Assembly (NCBI GenBank): GCA_013697265.1
Contig: JACCXE010000226.1
Location: 1-5,838 of the forward strand
Origin: Actinomycetota bacterium
GTDB lineage: Bacteria > Actinomycetota > Acidimicrobiia > Acidimicrobiales > JACCXE01
Direction: 5' to 3'
Length of the DNA stretch: 5,838 bases
In this document: positions 1-4,867 of the stretch, piece by piece
Position numbering within the stretch: position 1 is the stretch's first letter
Layout of the letters: each line of letters starts with the position of its first letter
The notes under the pieces: generated by a model
Told to the model about the DNA's origin: nothing
Seen by the model: only the letters and a program-made list of their open reading frames with translations
Database searches by the model: none
Translations under genes and position numbers: made by a program

Positions 1-902
1 CCCCAGTGGTACCCCTTGCCGGGGGCTTCATGAGCCGACGTGAGCGGCGAGCCGATCATCACCGCGTCGGCGCCGCAGGCGATGGCCTTGGCAATGTCGC
101 CGCCGCGGCTCATGCCCCCGTCGGCGATGACGTGCACGTACACGCCGGTCTCGTCGAGGTGACGCATGCGCGCACCCGCGGCGTCGGCGATCGCGGTCGC
201 CTGCGGCACGCCGAGGCCCAACACACCGCGGGTGGTGCACGCGTTGCCGGGGCCGACCCCGACAAGGATGCCGACCGCGCCGGTGCGCATGAGGTGCAGC
301 GCCGCTTGGTACGAGGCGCAGCCACCGACGATCACGGGGATGTCGAACTCGCGGATGAACTTCTTGAGGTTCAACGGCTCGACGGTTCTCGACACGTGTT
401 CCGCGGATACGACCGTGCCCTGGATCACGAACAGGTCGAGCTCGGCCTTGAGGATCGTCGACGCGAACTGCTCGACGCGCTGGGGCGTGAGAGAGGCGAT
501 GGCAGTGACGCCGGCGTCTTTGATTTCACGGATGCGCTGGTGGACGAGGTCGGGCTGAATCGGCTCGCTGTAGATCTGCTGCATACGAGCGGTGGCTTTG
601 TCGGTGTCGAGCTTGCTGATCTCGTCGAACAGCGGCTCGGGGTCTTCGTAGCGAGTCCAGAGGCCCTCGAGATTGAGCACCCCGGCGCCACCAAGGCGGC
701 CCATCTCGATCGCGGTCGCCGGGCTGACCACGCCGTCCATGGCCGAAGCCAGCAGCGGCAGGTCAAACCTGAAGGCGTCGATTTCCCAAGAGATGTCGAC
801 GTCCTCTGGGTCGCGCGTCCTTCTGCTCGGGACAATCGCGATGTCGTCGAACCCGTAGGCCCTCCGACCGCTCTTGCCGATCCCGATCTCGATCTCAGCC
901 AC
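1..902 (-). CDS. guaB3: GuaB3-family IMP dehydrogenase-related protein, C-terminus cut by window edge
   Basis: This is a TIM-barrel protein of the IMP dehydrogenase/GMP reductase superfamily. IMPDH oxidises IMP to XMP with NAD+ in cytoplasmic guanine nucleotide synthesis. The visible 300 residues include the N-terminal YGFDDIAIVPSRRTRDPEDVD region (16-36), LLASAMDGVVS (50-60), a glycine-rich phosphate-binding stretch VGVGPG (214-219), the active-site loop ACTTRGVLG with the likely catalytic Cys222, and DGGMSRGGDIAKAIACGADA (261-280). The barrel runs directly from about residue 100 into PDLVHQRIREIKDAG (117-131) with no CBS domains, as in GuaB3 rather than classical GuaB. The family is usually about 370-390 residues, so roughly 75-90 residues, including the flap region, are missing. 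The GTG start at 902 has a GGAGG seven bases upstream (910-914). A possible -10, TAGACT, lies at 940-935. Whether it works as an IMPDH or in another role cannot be judged from this part. Confidence 0.95.
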   Translation of the reverse strand, partial: MAEIEIGIGKSGRRAYGFDDIAIVPSRRTRDPEDVDISWEIDAFRFDLPLLASAMDGVVSPATAIEMGRLGGAGVLNLEGLWTRYEDPEPLFDEISKLDTDKATARMQQIYSEPIQPDLVHQRIREIKDAGVTAIASLTPQRVEQFASTILKAELDLFVIQGTVVSAEHVSRTVEPLNLKKFIREFDIPVIVGGCASYQAALHLMRTGAVGILVGVGPGNACTTRGVLGLGVPQATAIADAAGARMRHLDETGVYVHVIADGGMSRGGDIAKAIACGADAVMIGSPLTSAHEAPGKGYHW

Positions 903-909
903 GCCCGGC

Positions 910-914
910 CCTCC
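910..914 (-). promoter_or_regulatory. Ribosome binding site fixing the guaB3 GTG start
   Basis: On the minus strand GGAGG lies seven bases before the GTG at 902. The reading frame from this GTG begins with residues typical of the family (AEIEIGIGKSGRRAYGFDD), which supports this start. Confidence 0.8.
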
Positions 915-934
915 ACAAGCTCGTCAAGTAGGAA

Positions 935-940
935 AGTCTA
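935..940 (-). promoter_or_regulatory. Candidate -10 box of guaB3 (TAGACT)
   Basis: TAGACT on the minus strand fits the TAnnnT form of actinobacterial -10 elements. It would give a leader of about 25-27 bases containing the GGAGG ribosome binding site. No good -35 lies 17-18 bases upstream (only CAAGGA). A small perfect inverted repeat, GCGGG-CGA-CCCGC (941-953), fills the spacer. This is inferred from pattern only. Confidence 0.4.
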
Positions 941-1003
941 GCGGGCGACCCGCCGAATCCTTGAATGCCGTATGGCGTGTTGGTAACAGCCGATAGGTAC
1001 CAC

Positions 1004-1123
1004 GTGCCCGCTCTTCTTCGTTGTGCCCGCTTAGCTGGCGGTGTCCTGTTTGCCGCCGCCTCGTCACTGTTCTTGGTGGTGTCGGGAGTGACGCCCGCTA
1101 AGGCCGAGCCAGCCGCCGCTTGA
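1004..1123 (+). CDS. Possible 39-residue signal-peptide-like micro-ORF
   Basis: From the GTG at 1004 a 39-residue peptide reads as a textbook Sec signal peptide: a short basic n-region (Arg6, Arg9), a hydrophobic core of about 16-18 residues (LAGGVLFAAASSLFLVVSG) and an AKA signal-peptidase-type site, followed by only EPAAA and a stop. An in-frame ATG at 965 would give 52 residues but adds polar sequence in front, so GTG is preferred. There is no strong Shine-Dalgarno (only ATAGG, 993-997). A possible promoter is TTGAAT (961-966), a 17-base spacer and TAACAG (984-989). Third-position GC looks lower than in the neighbouring genes, which weakens the case. It could be a secreted micropeptide, the remnant of a lost secreted protein, or chance. 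No lipobox cysteine is present. Confidence 0.3.
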   Translation: MPALLRCARLAGGVLFAAASSLFLVVSGVTPAKAEPAAA

Positions 1124-1145
1124 CCCGTTACGGCCCAGGGGTGTC

Positions 1146-1151
1146 TAACGT
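1146..1151 (+). promoter_or_regulatory. Candidate -10 of a leaderless promoter for the DUF402 gene
   Basis: TAACGT ends six bases before the GTG start at 1158, and no Shine-Dalgarno lies between them, so transcription would start at or next to the start codon. A TTGACC -35-like hexamer lies at 1120-1125, but the spacer is long (20 bases). The in-frame TAA at 1146-1148 rules out any earlier start. Confidence 0.45.
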
Positions 1152-1157
1152 CGGCGC

Positions 1158-1706
1158 GTGGAGCGGGCGCTGATTCGCAAGATCAAGCGGCCAGGCCCGA
1201 TATCGACCTGGGCCGGCCACGTCGTTTCCGATGACGAGTTCGGTCTTTGGGTTTTCTCACCCAACGGAACAATGGTTCACACCGACAACGACGGCGTCGC
1301 GACGATCAAGTTGTTCGGAAACGGCCACGGCCCGGGCGTTCTCTGCCTCCTGCCTAGCGACGAGTGGTGGCTTGGCTGTTGGTGGACACGCGAGCCGGGC
1401 GAACCACGCCTCGCGATCGACGCATGCACGCCCCCCGTGCTGATCGACGGCATCTGGACATGGATCGACCTGGAGCTCGACGTCTTCCGCGACAGCGACG
1501 GCGTCGCGGTGATCGAGGACGAGGACGAGTTCGACGACGCGGTGGCGGCGGGCCACATCCCGCCCGACGAACAACGCGAGGCCCTAGCCATCACCGCCGC
1601 GATGGAACGGCAGCTGCGCGAGCGCGTGCCGCCCTTCGACGAGACGGGTTGGCGACGCCACGACGAAGCCGCGGCCCTCGGGTTGCCACCACTCGCCGCG
1701 GACTGA
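1158..1706 (+). CDS. DUF402 domain protein (FomD/Ntdp-like nucleotide phosphatase family)
   Basis: This is a 182-residue cytoplasmic protein. The DUF402 signature is clear in the second half: IDGIWTWIDLELDVF (96-110), then IEDEDEFDDAVAAGHI (119-134) and a helix with DEQREALAITAAMERQL (137-153). Characterised DUF402 members include Ntdp, a nucleoside di-/triphosphatase, and FomD, which hydrolyses a CMP-phosphonate intermediate. Both use metal-bound acidic residues, and the acidic positions Asp104, Glu106, Asp108 and Asp121-Glu124 are candidates here. The N-terminal half (residues 20-90, with WVFSPNGTMV and WWLGCWWTREPGEPRL) matches the beta-rich part of the fold. GTG 1158 is the only sensible start because an in-frame stop lies 12 bases upstream. 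The gene is divergent from guaB3 and convergent with the MBL remnant (22-base gap). Activity on nucleotides is inferred from the family; the substrate is unknown. Confidence 0.85.
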   Translation: MERALIRKIKRPGPISTWAGHVVSDDEFGLWVFSPNGTMVHTDNDGVATIKLFGNGHGPGVLCLLPSDEWWLGCWWTREPGEPRLAIDACTPPVLIDGIWTWIDLELDVFRDSDGVAVIEDEDEFDDAVAAGHIPPDEQREALAITAAMERQLRERVPPFDETGWRRHDEAAALGLPPLAAD

Positions 1707-1728
1707 CCACCGAGCGACACCGCCCGCG

Positions 1729-2185
1729 CTAGACGACGACCGCGGCACCCCATCGGTCGTAGGCATCGGCCAGTTCGTTGATGGCGGCTGCACAGTCGCC
1801 CCCGAACGTCGGCCCATGCATCGGCGCGAGCGTCTCAACGCCGAGGTCGGCGAGACCGCGGATGACCGCGCCCGTGGCCGGGTGCAATGACGAAGAGCCG
1901 GGAAAGTCGTTCTCGGCGTCGACGGCCGGCCCCACGATGTCGTCCGGGGTCGACGGCGCGAACGCGCCCATCTGTGTGAAAAGGTCGCCGCAGAACAGGG
2001 TCCGCGTCGTCTCGTCGAACCGACGGGAACATCCACCGCATGCCCGTGTGAAACAACAACGGTTCGTCGGCCAGCACGAGGTACTGACTCAGTCCGAAAT
2101 TCATGGCGGGGATGTGCGTGGTGAGTTGATAGATGTCGGTCGCGATCTCACTCACGCGCACGTCACCAACGACCGTCGATGTCAT
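1729..2185 (-). pseudogene. MBL-fold metallo-hydrolase remnant, internal deletion with frame change
   Basis: Two reading frames carry the two ends of one MBL-fold protein. The N-terminal part (ATG at 2185; 56 residues) reads VRVSEIATDIYQLTTHIP and LVLADEPLLFHTGMRWMFPSV. Near base 2018 the matching sequence jumps to another frame, RFDETTRTLFCGDLFTQMG, and continues to the TAG at 1729 (96 residues). Full family members are about 240-250 residues, and around 90 residues with the HxHxDH-like metal motif and the next His ligand normally lie between these parts. Those are absent here. The CGDLF aspartate and the MHG histidine of the C-terminal half remain. Reading on in the first frame leaves a chimeric tail with no family features. 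The start overlaps the methyltransferase stop as ATGA, so translation was coupled and this was the second gene of that operon. Once intact, it probably resembled the ODP/flavodiiron-like MBL hydrolases. A misassembly cannot be excluded. Confidence 0.85.
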
Positions 2186-3021
2186 GACTTCGTCGCCGTG
2201 ATCAGCCAGGCGGCGGTGTTGAGTTGGACACCGTCGGGTGTTTCGTTTTCTACCAGCAGCTGACGGATGTTCGCGTCGGCTTGGGCGAGCTGAGCCTCGT
2301 CGAGTCCGTGGCTCAGTCCCTCGACGATGCCCATCGTCTTGACCCACCTGTACGCGTCGTCGACGTCGACACCAAAGTCCATCGGCTCATCGACGGCGGT
2401 CAGCTCGACCCCGGTGTAGCCGGCCGATTCGAGCATCATTCGAACCCGGTCGGGATCGGCGAGGGAAAACGGCGTCGGCGCGTCGGGCGGCGGCATCGGC
2501 AGATCACGTCCGGCCGCGAGAGCGCCGCGAAGACCCATTAGCCACTCATTCTCGGGCAGCGTGCGCCAAGCCAATAGCGCCAGGCGTCCCGAATCGCGCA
2601 GCCCGGTCGCCATATTCGAAAACGCCGCAGCCGGATCGCTGAAGAACATCGCTCCGAAGCTGCTCAAGGCGATGTCGAACGACGAAGGCGTAAACAGGTA
2701 CACCTGCGCGTCCGCTTGCACGAACTCGATGTTCTTGAGACCTTCTGCCTCGCTGCGTTCTCGCGCGTGGCCCAGCATTCGTTTCGATAGGTCGAGCCCG
2801 AGGACGTGGCCGCTCGCGGCAATGCGGGCAGCGGCGCGCGTCGAGTGACCGGTACCGCAACCGATGTCGACGACATCGTCGGTAACGCCGATTAACTGGG
2901 CGTCGGCAAAGTGGTTCCAAATGCGCCAGCCTGCGTGCTCGTAACGGTCGGCGTGATCAGTCCAGACGTCGCCTTCGTGACCGTCCCACGCCTCGGCCTG
3001 CTCGGTGTTCACTATCTGCAT
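2182..3021 (-). CDS. Class I SAM-dependent methyltransferase (UbiE/COQ5-like fold)
   Basis: This is a complete 279-residue cytoplasmic methyltransferase. Motif I, DVVDIGCGTGHS (49-60), binds S-adenosylmethionine. The acidic ribose-binding residue is Asp78 in LGLDLSKRML, FVQADAQ (100-106) is the adenine-contacting region, and SFDIALSSFGAMFF (114-127) and LRDSGRLALLAWR (141-153) are the usual post-I motifs. The C-terminal part (about 155-279) holds a helical substrate lid (MPPPDAPTPFSLADPDRVRMMLESAGY) seen in UbiE-like enzymes acting on small molecules; the acceptor cannot be told. ATG 3021 has GGGAG eight bases upstream (3030-3034). It is the first gene of an operon with the broken MBL gene (ATGA overlap) and is divergent from a PadR regulator, so it is probably PadR-controlled. 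A quinone methylase role is less likely in this setting. Confidence 0.92.
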   Translation of the reverse strand: MQIVNTEQAEAWDGHEGDVWTDHADRYEHAGWRIWNHFADAQLIGVTDDVVDIGCGTGHSTRAAARIAASGHVLGLDLSKRMLGHARERSEAEGLKNIEFVQADAQVYLFTPSSFDIALSSFGAMFFSDPAAAFSNMATGLRDSGRLALLAWRTLPENEWLMGLRGALAAGRDLPMPPPDAPTPFSLADPDRVRMMLESAGYTGVELTAVDEPMDFGVDVDDAYRWVKTMGIVEGLSHGLDEAQLAQADANIRQLLVENETPDGVQLNTAAWLITATKS

Positions 3022-3040
3022 TAGGTCTGCTCCCGGCTTC

Positions 3041-3046
3041 TATACT
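3041..3046 (+). promoter_or_regulatory. Candidate -10 of the PadR gene (TATACT)
   Basis: TATACT matches five of six positions of the -10 consensus and overlaps the left arm of the inverted repeat. The predicted start near 3053 gives a leader of about 34 bases that includes the PadR ribosome binding site. No good -35 is seen. TATACA at 3063-3068 is a weaker alternative. Confidence 0.5.
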
Positions 3047-3082
3047 CCCTTAGAGAGGAAGCTATACAACCAAAGGGAGTAT
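3042..3082. promoter_or_regulatory. Inverted-repeat operator, probable PadR binding site
   Basis: ATACTCCCTT (3042-3051) and AAGGGAGTAT (3073-3082) are perfect 10-base inverted arms separated by 21 bases. Their centres are 31 bases apart, about three helical turns, so both arms would face the same side of DNA. The left arm also forms a 13-base near-palindrome, CTCCCTTAGAGAG (3045-3057; five of six pairs match). The arms cover the PadR -10 on one side and the methyltransferase -35/spacer and PadR ribosome binding site on the other. PadR regulators commonly bind such repeats next to their own genes, so autoregulation and control of the methyltransferase operon are inferred. Confidence 0.7.
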
Positions 3083-3087
3083 GTCAA
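3059..3087 (-). promoter_or_regulatory. Predicted promoter of the methyltransferase operon
   Basis: On the minus strand a perfect consensus -35 TTGACA (3087-3082) is followed by exactly 17 bases and TAGCTT (3064-3059), a TAnnnT-type -10. The predicted transcription start is near 3052, giving a leader of about 30 bases that carries the GGGAG ribosome binding site. The -35 overlaps the first codon of the divergent PadR gene, and the right arm of the inverted repeat lies in the spacer and touches the -35. Confidence 0.7.
3075..3079 (+). promoter_or_regulatory. Ribosome binding site that decides the PadR start
   Basis: GGGAG lies seven bases before ATG 3087 but only one base before ATG 3081, so 3087 is the likely start. 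The site is part of the right arm of the inverted repeat. Confidence 0.7.
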
Positions 3088-3740
3088 TGGCGACGTCGAA
3101 GCTCACGCCTACCTCGTATGCCATCTTGGGGCTATTGGCTGTAAAGCCGTGGACGACCTACGAATTGACACAGCAAATGCATCGCGCTCTCGGGCAGTTC
3201 TGGCCCCGCGCCGAGAGCAAGCTGTACGAAGAGCCGAAGAAGCTGGTCGCCGCAGGCCTCGCCCGCGCCACGCCGGAGACCGTCGGGCAACGGCCACGCA
3301 CCGTATACTCGATCACGCCGAAGGGCCGCCGCGCGATGGCGGCGTGGGTGCCGAGCCCCGGCGCCGGCCCGGTCATCGAGTTCGAACAACTCGTGAAGGT
3401 CTTCTTCGCCGAGCACGGAACGAAGGCCGACCTGTTGCGCAACATCGAAGGTGTTCGTGCGTGGGTCGACGTCCGGCAAGAAGCCGGCGGTGGCGTTAGC
3501 CAGGCGTATCTAAACGGCGAGGGTGCGTTTCCCGAGCGCCTGCCGTGGCTTATTCTGTGCGGCCGCTTCCTCGACGACATAACGAGGACGGTGGAGGACT
3601 GGGTCGACTGGGCCGCCGCCGAGGTGGCGGGATGGCCCGAGAACCTAGCGCGGGCCGAGCCCGACTGGACGACCCTGGAGCGGATGGCAGCGCACAACGA
3701 CGAATACCTCGCTCGACGCGAGGACGAAGCCGCGAGTTAA
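3087..3740 (+). CDS. PadR-family transcriptional regulator
   Basis: This is a 217-residue dimeric DNA-binding repressor of the PadR family. The winged helix-turn-helix spans about residues 5-88: SYAILGLLAVKPWTTYELTQQM (10-31) gives the first helices, FWPRAESKLYEEPKKLVAAGLA (38-59) the recognition region, and RPRTVYSITPKGRRAMAAWV (69-88) the wing and the entry to the linker. The C-terminal half (about 97-205; FEQLVKVFFAEH, WLILCGRFLDDITRTVEDWVDW) is the helical vir-act-alpha-C type domain used for dimerisation and ligand response. An ATG at 3081 would add two residues but has no usable ribosome binding site. It is divergent from the methyltransferase/MBL operon across an inverted repeat, the classic layout for a small-molecule-responsive repressor that controls its neighbour. 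The ligand is unknown. Its TAA stop overlaps the stop of the facing gene. Confidence 0.93.
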   Translation: MATSKLTPTSYAILGLLAVKPWTTYELTQQMHRALGQFWPRAESKLYEEPKKLVAAGLARATPETVGQRPRTVYSITPKGRRAMAAWVPSPGAGPVIEFEQLVKVFFAEHGTKADLLRNIEGVRAWVDVRQEAGGGVSQAYLNGEGAFPERLPWLILCGRFLDDITRTVEDWVDWAAAEVAGWPENLARAEPDWTTLERMAAHNDEYLARREDEAAS

Positions 3741-4132
3741 CGCGTAGCGCTGTTACGTAGCGCCCGCAGGATTTGTTTCGCGACCGCTGAGTTCATCTCG
3801 TAGACCGCGGCCCGCCCGGCGCCGTTGAGTCGCTTGACGACGCCGTCCTGCGTTTCCGCGGCGTTGTCGAGCGTCGAGATGACGGCGTTCTTGGTCATCT
3901 CGTTGGCTTCGTAACCCATGCGGGTGAGCGCCTTGAACAACTCGCTCGACCGCACCGGCGCAGGCGCCGACTGTGCGATCACCGTCAGCGCATCTTTGGT
4001 TATCTCCGACGCTCGCTCCACGGCTTCGACGTTGGTGATCGCTTCCTCAGCTGCATCGAGGCTGACCAGCCAGCGCCGAACCTTCCGCACAATCTCGGCG
4101 TGCGTCTCACCTTCAAACGACAAGGTCGGCAT
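3737..4132 (-). CDS. Small conserved-looking protein of unknown function, possible winged-helix C-terminus
   Basis: This is a 131-residue soluble protein that I cannot assign to a named family. The N-terminus MPTLSFEGETHAEIVRKVRRWLVSL (1-25) looks like a short beta strand followed by an amphipathic helix. A middle helix runs from about 27 to 54, ending before a proline-rich turn (APAPV, 56-60). The last part, SSELFKALTRMGYEANEMTKNAV (62-84) followed by GVVKRLNGAGRAAVYEMN (97-114), has the helix-helix-hairpin outline of a winged helix, with a basic wing (Lys100, Arg101, Arg107). A DNA-binding or regulatory role is therefore possible but only inferred. There is no signal peptide or membrane segment. 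ATG 4132 lies six bases after a TACGTT -10-like box with no Shine-Dalgarno, suggesting a leaderless mRNA. The gene is convergent with PadR (4-base overlap) and divergent from the DUF554 gene. Confidence 0.75.
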   Translation of the reverse strand: MPTLSFEGETHAEIVRKVRRWLVSLDAAEEAITNVEAVERASEITKDALTVIAQSAPAPVRSSELFKALTRMGYEANEMTKNAVISTLDNAAETQDGVVKRLNGAGRAAVYEMNSAVAKQILRALRNSATR

Positions 4133-4137
4133 GTCTC

Positions 4138-4144
4138 TAACGTA
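4138..4144. promoter_or_regulatory. Overlapping back-to-back -10 elements (bidirectional promoter)
   Basis: Within the 20 bases between the divergent starts at 4132 and 4153, TAACGT on plus (4138-4143) and TACGTT on minus (4144-4139) both fit TAnnnT and overlap by five bases around an ACGT core. The minus box ends six bases before ATG 4132 and the plus box nine bases before GTG 4153. Neither start has a Shine-Dalgarno. No clear -35 was found on either side. Confidence 0.5.
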
Positions 4145-4152
4145 AACGCCTC

Positions 4153-4839
4153 GTGACAGGCGTGGGCACCATCATCAACATTGCCGCGATCACCGCGGGC
4201 TCGCTCGTCGGCGTGGTGATCGGCCGCCGCCTGGTCGAGCGCGTTCGGGGCGGCGTGATGGCGGTCCTCGGATTGCTCACGATCGTCAACGGCATCACCG
4301 ACGCCCAGAAGACCCGCAACATCGTGTTCCCCCTCGTCGGCCTCGCTCTGGGCACCGCGTTGGGCGAGGCCCTGTCGCTGGAGGAACGCTTCGAACGACT
4401 CGGCGACCGGCTCGCAGCGCGCATTCGCAGCACGCACAACAACGTGGGCGAGGCGTTCGTCACGTCGAGCCTGGTGTTCTGCATCGGCCCGCTGGCGATC
4501 CTTGGTTCGCTTCAGGACGGATTGGGCCGTGGCTACCAGTTGCTGCTGGTGAAGTCCGGCCTCGACGGGTTCGCCTCGCTGATCTTCGCCAGCACCCTTG
4601 GTTGGGGCGTGGCGCTCAGCGCGATCGCGGTCGGCATCTACCAGGGTGCGCTCACCGCGGGCGCCAACCTGGTCGACCCGATACTCACGCCGCGGATGTT
4701 GACCGAGCTCACCGCGACAGGCGGTGTGATGGTGATGGCCATCGGTGTGCGCCTGCTCGACCTGCGCCGCATCCGGGTCGGCTCGATGCTGCCCGCGTTG
4801 CTCATCACGCCGATCGCGGTCGGCTTGTTCGCCCGATAA
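4153..4839 (+). CDS. DUF554 family membrane protein (YdfK/YqgA-like)
   Basis: This is a 228-residue polytopic inner-membrane protein of the DUF554 family. The N-terminal GTIINIAAITAGSLVG (5-20) is the family signature. Hydrophobic segments follow at about 6-24, 35-49, 57-72, 102-120, 138-167, 187-203 and 210-227, giving about seven membrane spans. A charged loop (LEERFERLGDRLAARIRS, 76-93) lies between the third and fourth. Further family motifs are FCIGPLAILGSLQDG (109-123) and SGLDGFASLIFASTLG (135-150). The length is typical. Its role is unknown: it is presumed to be a transporter or membrane factor, and E. coli YqgA is the usual reference. GTG 4153 is taken as the start; GTG 4162 would give a slightly shorter form also compatible with the family. 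Expression is probably from the shared promoter at 4138-4144. Confidence 0.92.
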   Translation: MTGVGTIINIAAITAGSLVGVVIGRRLVERVRGGVMAVLGLLTIVNGITDAQKTRNIVFPLVGLALGTALGEALSLEERFERLGDRLAARIRSTHNNVGEAFVTSSLVFCIGPLAILGSLQDGLGRGYQLLLVKSGLDGFASLIFASTLGWGVALSAIAVGIYQGALTAGANLVDPILTPRMLTELTATGGVMVMAIGVRLLDLRRIRVGSMLPALLITPIAVGLFAR

Positions 4840-4855
4840 CCGCAACGGCCATCGG

Positions 4856-4861
4856 TACGCT
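4856..4861 (+). promoter_or_regulatory. Candidate -10 of a leaderless promoter for the Fur-family gene
   Basis: TACGCT fits TAnnnT and lies exactly six bases before ATG 4868, the same spacing as at 1146/1158 and at 4139/4132. No Shine-Dalgarno and no convincing -35 are present. The gap to the upstream gene is only 28 bases, so read-through from the DUF554 gene is also possible. Confidence 0.4.
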
Positions 4862-4867
4862 TGAGCG

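Noticed and set aside
6..941. Long open frame on plus (311 codons) opposite guaB3
   Set aside because: Its translation is a low-complexity Arg/Asp/Val/Ala-rich sequence without domain motifs, and the minus strand encodes a clear GuaB3 protein. It is a high-GC antisense shadow.
941..953. GCGGG-CGA-CCCGC hairpin upstream of guaB3, considered as a terminator or operator
   Set aside because: The stem is only five pairs, there is no T-run, and it lies between promoter elements in GC-rich DNA. It is too weak to call.
978..988. TGTT-GGT-AACA palindrome, considered as a regulator site
   Set aside because: Arms of only four bases are expected by chance, and no partner copy occurs in the region.
1707..1728. 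Gap between the DUF402 gene and the MBL remnant, searched for a bidirectional terminator
   Set aside because: No stable inverted repeat or T/A run is visible in these 22 bases.
1835..2347. Minus-strand frame running from inside the methyltransferase gene through the MBL N-terminus
   Set aside because: Only the part from the ATG at 2185 to about 2018 resembles a protein family. The upstream part is out of frame with the methyltransferase and the downstream part is the frame-changed tail.
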